From: an uncultured Bacilli bacterium
Lineage (GTDB): Bacteria > Bacillota_I > Bacilli_A > RFN20 > CAG-826
DNA: 64,000 nucleotides
Reading direction: 5' to 3'
Assembly: GCA_944363525.1 (NCBI GenBank)
Contig: CALVUF010000005.1
Span: 82,107-146,106 of the forward strand
In this document: one piece after another, positions 8,594 to 18,117 of the stretch
How the letters are laid out: every line of letters starts with the position of its first letter
Numbering within the stretch: position 1 is the stretch's first letter
The notes under the pieces: generated by a model
The model's database searches: none
Seen by the model: the letters and a program-made list of their open reading frames with translations, nothing else
Told to the model about the DNA's origin: nothing
Translations under genes and position numbers: made by a program

Positions 8594-9859
8594 TTATTTT
8601 GATTCGCTATCGATAATGACATTTATTTGCGCGCCCATGGTCTTAATCAGGCCAGTAACCAGGGCGTTGCCGGCGATAAAGTAGCGGAACTTCTGTGGCA
8701 TCCCGGTATTGGTCCAGTTGTCGGGGAATTCATCCATTCGTTCGCACTCGACAGGGGTTAATATTCTGAACTGGCCGGATTTTGGATCTTGAATGTAATG
8801 GGAACTACGGTTGGTTGTGCCTTCGCTGGTGAGCATGGTTCGTCCGGGTTCATCTAGTTTGTCAGGGAAAGGAATAGCTCCTTCGGAATAGATGTATTCG
8901 TGGCCGTTTTTGGCGATTCGGACGATTTTCTTCGAGCCTTTGAGATATTTGAATTTGTCGTAATCCGCTTTATAGCAGAAATCGGGGACGTTATTCGAGT
9001 CTAGAATCTCGCCTAGGGTTTTCGGAGCGATGGTTTGGCTGGGGACGACATCTAGGGTATAGAAATCATAGCTAAGGAGGTAACCGCTATTGCCGAATGG
9101 GAAGGCAAACTTATTGGAGACTTCGACTAGGTCGTGGAAAGTTTTCTTACTTAAATTGCCTTGGGAAAGTTTGGCTTCGTTCTTTTCTTTGCAAGGGAAT
9201 CCCTTGGCAAAGATAGTATCCGATAAAATCGTCGCATCCGGCTTTTGTTTCCTTCCAGCTTTGGAAAAATTGGCGTAATAGTCGGTTGAATTATGGAAAG
9301 CGAAAATAAAGGTTCTGCGGCGTTTTTGGGGATGACCGTAGTCGGCGGCGTTGATCACGCGCCACTGAACACCATAACCGGCATCAGCGAAGCAGCGGAG
9401 GATGATGCCAAAGGCCTGCCCTCTCTGGCTTGAGGGTGCCTTTAACAAACGGTCGACATTTTCCAATAAGACGAATTTGGGCTGCTTGACTTTCAGGATT
9501 TCGTCGATTTGCCACCAAAGGACGCCCTTTTTTCCTTCGATGCCCTTTTCGCTGTTCTTTGGATGAGCGACAGAATAATCCTGACAAGGGAATCCGCCGG
9601 TTAACAAGGTGTGGTCGGGGATATCGGCTTTGTTGACTTGTGCGATGTCGACATTGGAAGAATCGTCTTTCCCAAAACGAGTGGCGTAGCACTCGAAGGC
9701 GTGCTGGGCTTTTGTCGCCGGTTCCCATTGGTTGGCCCAAACGAATTTCCAAGGTCCGTTCTCAATCGCCCGCCCATTTTCATCGAAGGCGGTGATGTCG
9801 TTTAAACCAACGCGGAAACCCCCGACGCCAGCAAATAATTCAACAGCCGTTTTTTCCAT
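8594..9859 (-). CDS. DNA (cytosine-5) methyltransferase of a Sau3AI-like R-M system
   Basis: This 421-aa C5 methyltransferase protects DNA from the divergently encoded nuclease. Motif I is ELFAGVGGF (7-15), motif IV is GGFPCQDYS with the catalytic Cys92, motif VI is LLENVDR, motif VIII is QKRRR, and motif X near the end is FIAGNALV. The partner enzyme's resemblance to Sau3AI suggests GATC as the target, which is an inference. GATC is frequent in this window, so the site is not visibly avoided. The gene is AT-richer than its neighbours, a sign of transfer. A GGAG ribosome binding site precedes the ATG. Confidence 0.93.
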   Translation of the reverse strand: MEKTAVELFAGVGGFRVGLNDITAFDENGRAIENGPWKFVWANQWEPATKAQHAFECYATRFGKDDSSNVDIAQVNKADIPDHTLLTGGFPCQDYSVAHPKNSEKGIEGKKGVLWWQIDEILKVKQPKFVLLENVDRLLKAPSSQRGQAFGIILRCFADAGYGVQWRVINAADYGHPQKRRRTFIFAFHNSTDYYANFSKAGRKQKPDATILSDTIFAKGFPCKEKNEAKLSQGNLSKKTFHDLVEVSNKFAFPFGNSGYLLSYDFYTLDVVPSQTIAPKTLGEILDSNNVPDFCYKADYDKFKYLKGSKKIVRIAKNGHEYIYSEGAIPFPDKLDEPGRTMLTSEGTTNRSSHYIQDPKSGQFRILTPVECERMDEFPDNWTNTGMPQKFRYFIAGNALVTGLIKTMGAQINVIIDSESK

Positions 9860-9974
9860 AATCTATCTCCGAGGTGACAATACCCAATTTGGTCTTGGGG
9901 ATCAACTACATTCTACTTTTTTGACCGGTGGAAATAAAGATCAAAAATCAGTAAAATTCGCTGTGGTGCCAAAA

Positions 9975-11390
9975 ATGCCAAGAGACACGAAGGAACCTAA
10001 CATATTCGCTGCTACTTATAAGAGCGCCGAAGAGGTTTTAGAAGCTTTGCGCTCGGCGGCCGGTCACCGGATTAAAGAGTTCGATATCAACCATCGTTTG
10101 GAACAGTCGGGTAACAAGGGTGCTATCGGTCAAGTAGTGGAGGAGGGTGTTTTAGGCATCCCCGTCAATAGTAGGGCTGAACCTGATATCGCTAATCTCG
10201 ATTTAGAGCTGAAGACAATAGGACTGATTAAAAAAGGCAGTACTTATGTAGCTAAGGAGCGTCTGACGATTGATACTCTTAATTATTCGGACGTCTGCCA
10301 GCAGGATTTCTATTCTTCCTCGGTTTGGAAAAAACTTCGGAACATGGTCATTATGACTTATTTGTACGACCCGGATTCCGACAGAGGGGATTTCGTTTTC
10401 GGTAAGCCATTTATCAACAAGTTTTCCAATTACGAAATTCAGCAGTTTAAACGTGATTACGAATATATATCCTATTTGTCTTCCGCCGGGCATGCCGAAG
10501 ACATATCCGAAGGCGATACGATGATTTTAGCCGCTTGTACCGCTGGAACCGGGGCACTGGTAAATCAACCTTTTTCGAGTGTGAAGGTCAAACAAAGGAA
10601 ATTTGCACTCAAACCAGCCGCCGTTAATTTCATGATTCGCAAATATCTCGGGGCCATCGGTCAAATTGAAAATATATTTGTTCCGCACGAGGTCCATAAT
10701 TATAGCTTTGAGGTTGAAATCGAGAATAAGGTTAGGCCTTATGTTGGCATGACCGAGGCGGAATTGCGTTCGCGGTTTAGCCTATCCTCTAACGAGACAA
10801 TGAAGAATCGTTACGAGCGTTATGTGGCGGCGATGCTCGGAATCAAAGGCCGGGTCTCTGACACCAGCGAATTCTCCCAGGCCGGAATTCAAGTAAAAAC
10901 CATTCGAGTCGAAGCCAATGGTCGGATTAAAGAAAGTCTTTCTTTCCCGGCTTTCAAGTTCACCGATATAGCGAAAGAGGATTGGGAATCGAGCAAGCTT
11001 CGCGAGATGTTTGTCAACACTCGTTATTGCTTTGCCGTGTTTACAAACGATGGGCATGAATATAAGTTTAGCGGACTCAAATTTTGGAACTTCAAGGAAC
11101 GTGATATCGATCAATACGTGAAGCCGGTCTTCGAAAAGCTCAAATCGGTACTTTCGGATGGTTATATCGTTAAGGAAGTCAACCAACTCTCAAATGGGCG
11201 GGTTATTCGCAAAACCAACTTCCCCGGAATGTCGGAGAATCCCATCGTCCATGTTCGGCCACATGGGCAGGATGCTAATGACACCTACCCCCTTCCGGCG
11301 CCCGATCGGCTGACTGGGGCTACCGCGTACACTAAACAATGCTTCTGGATAAATAACTCCTATTTAGTCAAAATCATCAAAGGAAAATAA
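9975..11390 (+). CDS. Sau3AI/MutH-family type II restriction endonuclease
   Basis: The 471-aa protein matches the two-domain Sau3AI plan. The N-terminal MutH-like catalytic domain has GQVVEEGV with a Glu at about 56, then Asp71, Glu78 and Lys80 in EPDIANLDLELKT. The spacing D-x6-E-x-K equals that of MutH. Further on are AKERLTIDTLNY and a second MutH-like domain ending in LSFPAFKFTDIAKEDWESS and YCFAVF, the latter also seen in Sau3AI. The frame is open to 9732, but that extends into the methyltransferase, so I start at 9975 (MPRDTKEP). The Sau3AI group cleaves GATC. The next gene begins 2 nt after the stop. Confidence 0.88.
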   Translation: MPRDTKEPNIFAATYKSAEEVLEALRSAAGHRIKEFDINHRLEQSGNKGAIGQVVEEGVLGIPVNSRAEPDIANLDLELKTIGLIKKGSTYVAKERLTIDTLNYSDVCQQDFYSSSVWKKLRNMVIMTYLYDPDSDRGDFVFGKPFINKFSNYEIQQFKRDYEYISYLSSAGHAEDISEGDTMILAACTAGTGALVNQPFSSVKVKQRKFALKPAAVNFMIRKYLGAIGQIENIFVPHEVHNYSFEVEIENKVRPYVGMTEAELRSRFSLSSNETMKNRYERYVAAMLGIKGRVSDTSEFSQAGIQVKTIRVEANGRIKESLSFPAFKFTDIAKEDWESSKLREMFVNTRYCFAVFTNDGHEYKFSGLKFWNFKERDIDQYVKPVFEKLKSVLSDGYIVKEVNQLSNGRVIRKTNFPGMSENPIVHVRPHGQDANDTYPLPAPDRLTGATAYTKQCFWINNSYLVKIIKGK

Positions 11391-11391
11391 A

Positions 11392-12012
11392 ATGAACACC
11401 ACCACCTTATTGACCATCAACGCCGAGAAAGCCGTGGAGGCCTTTCCCAGGTACATCGCATTTGATTTCGAGACCACCGGCTTCTCCAACCTAAAAGACC
11501 GGATCATCGAGATCGGGGCGGTCTATTTCGAGAATGGGACCCCGGTTAAACAATTCGGGACCTTGGTCAATCCGGGGATGATGATTCCGCCAGCCGCTTC
11601 CTCGGTCAACGGCATCACCGACGCCATGGTGGCCGAGGCTCCTAGTGAAGCGGAGGCGGCCGCCGCCTTCGTCGATTTCTTAGGCGAGGCGGTTAACGGA
11701 ACAATCCCTTTAGTTGCCCATAACGCCAGTTTTGACTTAGGATTCTTGCTTGCTATGCTCAAACGGCATGGCTATGACTGCGACCTCCGCTCCTACGACA
11801 CCTTGACCATCTCCCGTTGTTATTTGAAATTGGAATCGCATAAGCAGAATGACGTCGCCGCCCATTTCGGACTGATCAACGAGAACGCCCACCGGGCGTT
11901 GGACGACGCGCTTACGTGCGGCAAGATCTTCGCCTGCCTATTGCCGATCGTCCAAACCGCCAAGCCGAAGCCCAAGAAGAAAAGCACTTATCCGTGGTGG
12001 AAATACCGTTAA
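11392..12012 (+). CDS. DnaQ-like 3'-5' exonuclease (DNA polymerase III epsilon family)
   Basis: The 206-aa protein carries the DEDDh exonuclease motifs: Exo I FDFETTG (about 24-30), Exo II HNASFDLGFL (about 105-114) and Exo III with HRALDDA (about 163-169). It probably trims DNA 3' ends in proofreading or repair. A short basic C-terminal tail (KPKPKKK) follows the domain. It begins 2 nt after the restriction gene with an AAAGGA ribosome binding site, so it may be co-transcribed with it, but its GC content resembles the core genome. Confidence 0.85.
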   Translation: MNTTTLLTINAEKAVEAFPRYIAFDFETTGFSNLKDRIIEIGAVYFENGTPVKQFGTLVNPGMMIPPAASSVNGITDAMVAEAPSEAEAAAAFVDFLGEAVNGTIPLVAHNASFDLGFLLAMLKRHGYDCDLRSYDTLTISRCYLKLESHKQNDVAAHFGLINENAHRALDDALTCGKIFACLLPIVQTAKPKPKKKSTYPWWKYR

Positions 12013-12046
12013 CCTTAAGTTAGTTCCAAAAATAGAATACGAAGTT

Positions 12047-12898
12047 ATGAAGATTATTAAGAACCAGACCTTCCCGCATGAACGCGACCTCTATGGCGAA
12101 AAGGACATCGAATTGATCGATTGCCGTTTCGAGGGCCCGGAAGACGGGGAATCGGCTTTGAAGGAAGCGAGTAGTGTCACCCTCGACCATTGCTATATGG
12201 ACCTCCGTTATCCCTTTTGGCATGTCGATGGGTTGAAGATAACCGATTCCGAATTGACCCCCAATTGCCGGGCGGCCATATGGTATAGCCGCGACATCGA
12301 CATCTCCCATACCCATATGTTCGGGATCAAGGCCTTGCGGGAATGCTCCAATATCAAACTATCCAACCTCGAGGTCCTCTCCCCGGAATTCGGCTGGCGA
12401 TCCAATGATTTCTCTATTTCCTCATCTAAAATCGAATCGGAATACGCTTTCTTCGAGGCTAAGAACATCCAGGCCGATAACCTCCATTTCGCTGGGAAAT
12501 ACGCTTTTCAATACACTAAGGACGTGACCATAACCAATTCTGAGTTCCATACCAAGGATTGCTTCTGGCATAGCCGTAACGTGGTGGTGAGGGATTCATT
12601 CATCGATGGGGAATACCTCGCTTGGTATTCCGATGGCTTAACCCTTATCAACTGTCGGATCAAAGGGACCCAGCCTTTCTGCTATTGCAAGAACCTTAAG
12701 CTCATCGACTGCGTCTTCCTCGGGGCCGACTTAGCCTTCGAGTATAGCGACGTCGAAGCGACGATCTCCGGGGAGATAATTTCCATTAAGAATCCCCGCA
12801 GCGGAACGATAAAGCTCGCAAAACCTACGGAAATAATTTTGACTGAAGATAGCAAATATCCCTGCGATTGCCAAATCTCAGTTGTGGAAAACCGCTAG
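12047..12898 (+). CDS. DUF3737 family right-handed beta-helix protein
   Basis: The 283-aa protein is built of repeated strand turns of about 20 residues (LIDCRF, TLDHCYMD, ITDSELT, LINCRI, LIDCVFLG). This is typical of the DUF3737/pentapeptide-like beta-helix family, whose role is unknown. Conserved family landmarks include KNQTFPHERDLYG at the start and CFWHSRN/YPFWHVDG turns. There is no signal peptide, so it is cytoplasmic. A TAGAAT box at 12033-12038 ends 8 nt before the ATG with no ribosome binding site, so a leaderless transcript is likely. Confidence 0.8.
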   Translation: MKIIKNQTFPHERDLYGEKDIELIDCRFEGPEDGESALKEASSVTLDHCYMDLRYPFWHVDGLKITDSELTPNCRAAIWYSRDIDISHTHMFGIKALRECSNIKLSNLEVLSPEFGWRSNDFSISSSKIESEYAFFEAKNIQADNLHFAGKYAFQYTKDVTITNSEFHTKDCFWHSRNVVVRDSFIDGEYLAWYSDGLTLINCRIKGTQPFCYCKNLKLIDCVFLGADLAFEYSDVEATISGEIISIKNPRSGTIKLAKPTEIILTEDSKYPCDCQISVVENR

Positions 12899-12953
12899 GA
12901 AAATAAGGTTTTTGCGTTTGTTTTCGGCGAAACATCTTTTTTGGTTTTGGACA

Positions 12954-13006
12954 TTGAAAAGAATGTTCGGCGGGGGTTAAAATAAATGGCACCAGATAGG
13001 GGTGCC
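12954..13006 (+). promoter_or_regulatory. Promoter and 5'-UTR hairpin of the OB-repeat lipoprotein gene
   Basis: TTGAAA (12954-12959), an 18-bp spacer and TAAAAT (12978-12983) make a plausible sigma-A promoter. Immediately downstream, GGCACC and GGTGCC (about 12988-13006) can form a stem-loop at the 5' end of the mRNA. GGAGGG just before the ATG at 13022 is the ribosome binding site. Confidence 0.6.
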
Positions 13007-13021
13007 GTTAGTGGAGGGTTT

Positions 13022-15178
13022 ATGAAAACCAAGAGCCTTTTCTATGGGTTCGCGGCGGCCTTGCTATTGGCCGGCTGCGGGCCTACCACCACCTCAAGTC
13101 AGTCGGCGAGCCCGTCCGAATCCGAGACACCAACGGAAACCTCGACCCCAACTTCCTCGTCCCCGACTTCTTCCTCTTCGTCTAGCAGCGAGGAAGAAGA
13201 TGGCCTAAATGAAGAAGGCTTCCCCAAAGAATGGGAATCCTATGATCTGAAGACCGCCTCGGAATTACTTACCATCGGGAACGCCTTAACCGGCGAGGAT
13301 CCGACGAGTGAATCCTATTACATGGCGGCTTACATTGACTCGGTCACCAACCCAACCTACGGCAACATGGATATTTCCGACTCGACTGGGGAATTGGAGA
13401 TCTACGGTCTTTATTCGAAAGACGGCTCGGTTCGTTACGATAAGTTGGAGACCAAACCGGTCGCCGGCGATTTCATTCTTATCTCTGGCCCGATCAAGAA
13501 CTTTAACGGGACAATCGAATTCGAAAACGCCCATTTGCTCGATATTTATACTCCGGTTCCGAGCGTCGATCCTGATGATTACGAATTCTCGACCATCGCC
13601 GAAGCCCGGGATGTCAAGAAAGGAACCGCGGTTAAGGTCAAAGGGACCGTTCTCCGCTTCACCTACAACACCAATCTAAGCGCCACCGGCTTCGTCATGG
13701 CCGATAGCACCGCCTCGATTTACGTTTACGATTCGCAGATCGCCCCGCAGGTCAACGAGGGGGAGGAAGTGACCTTAATTGCTTCCAAGGATTATTGGAT
13801 CCTCGATGACGAAGTCTCTTTTGCCGAAAAGCACGGCTATGCCGGCTGCAACCAATTGACCGCCTGCACCTTGGTTGAACACAAAGCGGCGGAGCAATTC
13901 GACTATGACTCCATCGCCAAGGAAGCCACGGTCAAAGAGGTTTTAGAGACCCCCTTCACCACCGACATCACCAGCGTCCTCTACAAATCCCAAGCCTACA
14001 TCGGCAAGAGCGAAGGCGGGAATTTCGTTAATTATTACATCAATGACCTCGATGAGAAGACTGGCCAATACGTCTACACCCAGGCCAGCGGACGCGACTT
14101 CGAATGGATGGATGAATACGTCGATAAATTCGTCAACATCTATTACGTAGCCCTCAACGCCAAGATGACCGAATCCGGCGGCAATTGGCGATTGCTCCCG
14201 ATCGCCGTCAGCGACGAACCGTTCGTCTTCGATATGGGCTATGCCACCGAGTTCGCCGTCGAATACTTTGCGGCCCCTCAATTCGGAAGCCTTTACGCTG
14301 GCGATCCGAAGCTCAAGGTCATCACCTCGGTTTCCTCCGAGAAGCTTAATTTCGGCACGGTCAACTTGACTTACACCTCTTCCAACGAGGACGTCGCCTA
14401 TTTCGCCACCGAAGAGGGAGGCACCGTCTTCCATGTGAACTATCAGGCCAATAGCGAGGCCACCATCACCATCAAGGCGACCCTCGACGGGCAGAAGGAA
14501 TATACTCGCAGCATCGACATTAAGGCCGTCGATTACGAAACCATGGATGCCGTCACGGTGAAGGAGGCGATCGAAGCCAAAGATGGGGATAAACTGACTA
14601 TTCGAGCCTATGTCGGCCCGAGCGTGGTCAATAAGAACGGGTTCTACCTCATCGACGAAACCGGCGTCATCGCGACCGAGCTTCTTGGGTCCGATGCTTT
14701 CGACGGGACTTTCACCATCGGCGACCGCGTCGTGGTGGAAGCGACCCGCGGTTTCTACGGCAACGGGAATACCCAAATCCGGCTTTATGATGCGACCATC
14801 GTCGGCAATCTCTATGGCGATGGGGCTTATCCGACCGACTCGTTCGTCACCGGCAAGACCATCGCCGATCTCCAAGCGATGGATTTAAGCGCGGACATGA
14901 CCGCGCGGGCTTATGTCCTAACCGACGTCACCATCTCCAAAAGCTCGGGTATGTATCCGACCTATTATCTAAACCAAGCGGGCAATGACCAGGGCATTCA
15001 GCTTTATTCCAGCAGCGCCGCCCAATACGCTTGGCTGGACGCTTTCGACGGCAAGCAGGTCGAAGTGACGATGGCCCCTTGCAACTGGAACGCCAAAACC
15101 TATGTTCGCGGCTGCGTCCTCTCGGTCAAGGATGGCGAGCAGGTCACCTACAATACCTTGAACTTCCCCTCGAAGTAA
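13022..15178 (+). CDS. Large lipoprotein with repeated OB-like modules
   Basis: The protein (718 aa) has a lipoprotein signal ending in LLAGCG (Cys19) and a Ser/Thr/Glu linker of about 45 residues, so it is anchored outside the membrane. The rest has four or five related modules of about 100 residues with the pattern ...KVKGTVLRF...GFVMAD...IYVYD...NEGEEVTL, which resembles secreted OB-fold (nucleic-acid-binding-like) repeats. One copy is VKEAIEAKDGDKLTIRAYV...GFYLIDETG. A Big-like segment lies near residues 430-500. Ligand unknown. An upstream in-frame ATG at 12986 is rejected because GGAGGG sits just before 13022 and the signal peptide starts there. Confidence 0.75.
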   Translation: MKTKSLFYGFAAALLLAGCGPTTTSSQSASPSESETPTETSTPTSSSPTSSSSSSSEEEDGLNEEGFPKEWESYDLKTASELLTIGNALTGEDPTSESYYMAAYIDSVTNPTYGNMDISDSTGELEIYGLYSKDGSVRYDKLETKPVAGDFILISGPIKNFNGTIEFENAHLLDIYTPVPSVDPDDYEFSTIAEARDVKKGTAVKVKGTVLRFTYNTNLSATGFVMADSTASIYVYDSQIAPQVNEGEEVTLIASKDYWILDDEVSFAEKHGYAGCNQLTACTLVEHKAAEQFDYDSIAKEATVKEVLETPFTTDITSVLYKSQAYIGKSEGGNFVNYYINDLDEKTGQYVYTQASGRDFEWMDEYVDKFVNIYYVALNAKMTESGGNWRLLPIAVSDEPFVFDMGYATEFAVEYFAAPQFGSLYAGDPKLKVITSVSSEKLNFGTVNLTYTSSNEDVAYFATEEGGTVFHVNYQANSEATITIKATLDGQKEYTRSIDIKAVDYETMDAVTVKEAIEAKDGDKLTIRAYVGPSVVNKNGFYLIDETGVIATELLGSDAFDGTFTIGDRVVVEATRGFYGNGNTQIRLYDATIVGNLYGDGAYPTDSFVTGKTIADLQAMDLSADMTARAYVLTDVTISKSSGMYPTYYLNQAGNDQGIQLYSSSAAQYAWLDAFDGKQVEVTMAPCNWNAKTYVRGCVLSVKDGEQVTYNTLNFPSK

Positions 15179-15196
15179 TTCCGAGTAACCGACTCC

Positions 15197-15220
15197 AGGG
15201 CAGGGTAACCTGCCCTTTTT
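15197..15220 (+). terminator. Terminator of the OB-repeat lipoprotein gene
   Basis: AGGGCAGG-GTAA-CCTGCCCT is a perfect 8-bp stem with a 4-nt loop followed by TTTT. Confidence 0.9.
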
Positions 15221-15283
15221 CGGCGAATTTATCGATAAAACTTGCCACTTGCTTTTAAGGCGTATTAATATTCCCCTTATATT

Positions 15284-15850
15284 ATGGTACGTAAAGGGTT
15301 GCTCATTATTCTATCCGGTCCCTCCGGGGTCGGCAAAGGGACGGTTCGGAAAGAACTGATGAAGGATCCTAGCCTGAATCTTTATTACTCCGTCTCCATG
15401 ACCACCCGGGCGATGCGCCCTGGCGAGGTCAATGGCAGGGAATACTATTTCGTCAGCCAAGAGGAATTCGAGAAGAACCTCGCCGAGGGCAACTTGCTTG
15501 AGCACGCCGAGTTCGTCGGCAATTGCTATGGCACCCCGAAGGATAAGGTCGAGCAGATGCGGGACGAGGGTAAGAACGTCCTGCTCGAGATCGAGGTCTC
15601 GGGGACGATGAAGGTTTTGGAGCAATGCCCCGACGCCTTATCGATTTTCCTTATGCCCCCCTCGATCAAGGAACTCGAGGATCGGATCAGGGGAAGAAAG
15701 ACCGAAAGCGAAGAAACGATCGCCGAGCGGCTCGAGAAAGCCCGGTCGGAGCTCACCATGTCCCATCTATACTCCCACGTCGTCTTAAACGATTCGGTTG
15801 AAAGAGCGGCCCACGAGATCGCCGATATCATCAAAAACGCCTCTAAGTAG
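15284..15850 (+). CDS. gmk: Guanylate kinase
   Basis: The 188-aa enzyme phosphorylates GMP to GDP with ATP. It has the P-loop SGPSGVGKGT (about 11-20), the GMP-binding region SMTTRAMRPGEVNGREYYF and the lid segment near RIRGRKTES. Length is normal. A TATATT sequence abuts the ATG with no ribosome binding site, so the exact promoter is unclear. The following gene is priA, a neighbour also seen in the Bacillus cluster. Confidence 0.95.
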   Translation: MVRKGLLIILSGPSGVGKGTVRKELMKDPSLNLYYSVSMTTRAMRPGEVNGREYYFVSQEEFEKNLAEGNLLEHAEFVGNCYGTPKDKVEQMRDEGKNVLLEIEVSGTMKVLEQCPDALSIFLMPPSIKELEDRIRGRKTESEETIAERLEKARSELTMSHLYSHVVLNDSVERAAHEIADIIKNASK

Positions 15851-15864
15851 TTTACAATATCCTC

Positions 15865-18066
15865 ATGCAGCTGCTCGAGGTTTTGCTTGAACTCCCGTCG
15901 TCTTCCCTCGACCGGCCTTTTGATTACCTTTGTTCCGATGAAGCGAAAGTCGGGGTCGGCTTTCGGGTCTTGATCCATTTCGGCCATAACCCCCGGCCCT
16001 TGGTCGGCTTCGTGACCAAGGTCACCCCGACGAACTTAAGCCAGAAAGAACTCGAGGAGACCAAAGGCTATCCCATCGCCTGGATCGATTCGGTCATCGA
16101 TAACGAATGCTTGCTTAAGCCGGATCTTTTCACGTTGTCGGATGCCCTGGCCAGTTATTACCTTTGCCCGCGGATCAGCTTGTTGCAAGCGATGCTGCCA
16201 TCTTCTCTAAAGCCAGCCAGAAGCTCGCTTAAGGGGCCGAAGGTCGCCTATGAGTCCTACGTCGAATTGCTTAAAGACGACGAAGAGGGTTTGACCCCCA
16301 AGCAGATCGAGGCGGTGCGGTTATTGAAGGAAAGAAAACGCTGCAAAAAGAAGGAAGCCGGAAGCCCGTCAATCGTAAAAGCCCTCATAGATAAGGGGTA
16401 TTTGCGCCTTTATCGGGAGGAAATCAACCGTTTGCAGCTAACCGAGGTCCCCCGAACCGAACCCTTCCCCTTAACTAGCGCCCAGCAAGCGGTTTTCGAA
16501 AAAATCACTTCTGGCGACAAGGAAGTTTATTTGCTTCAAGGGGTCACTGGGTCAGGGAAGACCGAGGTCTATCTCCATCTCTCCTCATTCTATTTGGAGC
16601 AAGGCAAAACCATCCTTATGTTGGTCCCGGAGATCTCGCTGACCCCGGCGATGGTTCGGTATTTCCTCTCCCGTTTTGGGAAGGAGGTGGCGATCCTTCA
16701 TTCTTCGCTGACCCCAGCCGAGAAATACGATGAATACCGCCGGATCGCTCGGGGCGAGGCCAAAGTGGTGGTCGGGGCACGAAGCGCCATCTTCGCGCCG
16801 CTCGACAACCTCGGCCTCATCATCCTCGACGAGGAGCACGTCGAATCGTATAAGCAAGACAGCGCCCCTTATTACCATGCCCGGGAGGTGGCCATCCTCC
16901 GCGGCCGTCAAAGCGGGGCCAAGGTGGTTTTAGGCTCGGCTACCCCGACGCTAGAGACCCGGGCCAAAGCCGAGGCTGGGATTTATGGCTTTTGCCGGCT
17001 CAACCAACGAGTCAACGCCAAGCCCTTGCCGACCACTTCGATCATCGATTTATCGCGTCCTTCAAACCTATTGCCCTCGGCTCGGATGTTCTCTAAACAA
17101 CTCGTCGAGAAGATCAAGGACCGGCTGAATAAAGGGGAGCAGACGATATTGCTCTTGAACCGGCGGGGCTATGCCTCCTATTCGACTTGCGGTTCTTGCG
17201 GCTATGTCTTCGTCTGCCCTAGCTGCGGTTCCCACTTAACCCTCCATAAGGCCGACATGATGCTCAAATGCCATCATTGCGGCTACGTCGCCCCCTTTGA
17301 CGGGACCTGCCCCGAATGCCATTCGCCTAATATCGCCAGGGCCGGTTACGGGACCGAACGGGTGTGTAAGTATTTGGCTGAGTTCTTCCCTTCGGCCCGG
17401 ATCGCCAGGCTAGACAGCGACGTCTCCCGGATCAAAGACGAGGCTGAGGACATCACTTTCAAGATGAAAGGCGGGGAATACGACATTCTCGTTGGGACCC
17501 AGATGATCGCCAAGGGCCATGACTTCCCTCTATGCACCTTAGTCGGGGTCTTGTTGGCTGACGTGGGTTTATCGATCCCATCGTTCCGCTCCGCCGAATC
17601 CTCCTTCTCCCTCATCGCCCAGGCGGTGGGGCGGGCCGGCCGGGGCCAGACTTTAGGGGAAGCCATCATCCAGACCTTCAACCCGACCAATCCGGCGATC
17701 ACGCTTGGGGCCAAGCAGGATTACGACGCCTTCTTCCGGGTCGAGATGCAGAATCGGCGGGCTGGGAATTACCCGCCTTATAGCCATCTGGCCAACCTCA
17801 TCATCGGGGCGGCGAAGCAAGAGAAGGCCATCGAGGCCTCGGGGGCCATCAAGGCCGCCCTACGGAGCCAAAACTTCCCCGGGGTCGATTGTTTGGGGCC
17901 TTTGATCCCTTATTACGAGCTGGAAGGTGGGCTCTACCGGCGAGAGCTGCTCGTCAAGTTCAAAACCGCCGTCCTCATCAAGCCCTATCTCAAGAAATTG
18001 GTCGAGACCCTATCCGGCAAAGGCGGGGTCCGCCTCTACATCGACGTCGACCCGCTTGATTATTGA
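15865..18066 (+). CDS. priA: Primosomal helicase PriA
   Basis: PriA reloads the replisome at stalled forks. The 733-aa protein has the N-terminal 3'-DNA-end binding domain (LLELPSSSLDRPFDYL), a helicase core with Walker A GVTGSGKTEV (about 228-237) and DEEH-type Walker B ILDEEHVESYKQD. A zinc site sits in the helicase core (CGSCGYVFVCPSCG, CHHCG, CPECH), with helicase motifs V and VI nearby (VGTQMIAKGHDFP and QAVGRAGRG). TACAAT at 15853-15858 ends 6 nt before the ATG, so it is probably transcribed separately from gmk as a leaderless mRNA. Confidence 0.95.
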   Translation: MQLLEVLLELPSSSLDRPFDYLCSDEAKVGVGFRVLIHFGHNPRPLVGFVTKVTPTNLSQKELEETKGYPIAWIDSVIDNECLLKPDLFTLSDALASYYLCPRISLLQAMLPSSLKPARSSLKGPKVAYESYVELLKDDEEGLTPKQIEAVRLLKERKRCKKKEAGSPSIVKALIDKGYLRLYREEINRLQLTEVPRTEPFPLTSAQQAVFEKITSGDKEVYLLQGVTGSGKTEVYLHLSSFYLEQGKTILMLVPEISLTPAMVRYFLSRFGKEVAILHSSLTPAEKYDEYRRIARGEAKVVVGARSAIFAPLDNLGLIILDEEHVESYKQDSAPYYHAREVAILRGRQSGAKVVLGSATPTLETRAKAEAGIYGFCRLNQRVNAKPLPTTSIIDLSRPSNLLPSARMFSKQLVEKIKDRLNKGEQTILLLNRRGYASYSTCGSCGYVFVCPSCGSHLTLHKADMMLKCHHCGYVAPFDGTCPECHSPNIARAGYGTERVCKYLAEFFPSARIARLDSDVSRIKDEAEDITFKMKGGEYDILVGTQMIAKGHDFPLCTLVGVLLADVGLSIPSFRSAESSFSLIAQAVGRAGRGQTLGEAIIQTFNPTNPAITLGAKQDYDAFFRVEMQNRRAGNYPPYSHLANLIIGAAKQEKAIEASGAIKAALRSQNFPGVDCLGPLIPYYELEGGLYRRELLVKFKTAVLIKPYLKKLVETLSGKGGVRLYIDVDPLDY

Positions 18067-18117
18067 TTGTAAGTAAAACCATTTATGGTTTATACTTCCC
18101 TTCCGTAAGAGCACTTT

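Noticed and set aside
9732..9974. N-terminal extension of the Sau3AI-like nuclease
   Set aside because: It would overlap the divergent methyltransferase gene by 128 bp and has no family similarity. The nuclease similarity starts soon after 9975.
13943..14875. Minus-strand open frame of 310 codons
   Set aside because: It is a shadow of the OB-repeat lipoprotein; it has no start signal, no motif and a composition expected from the complementary frame.
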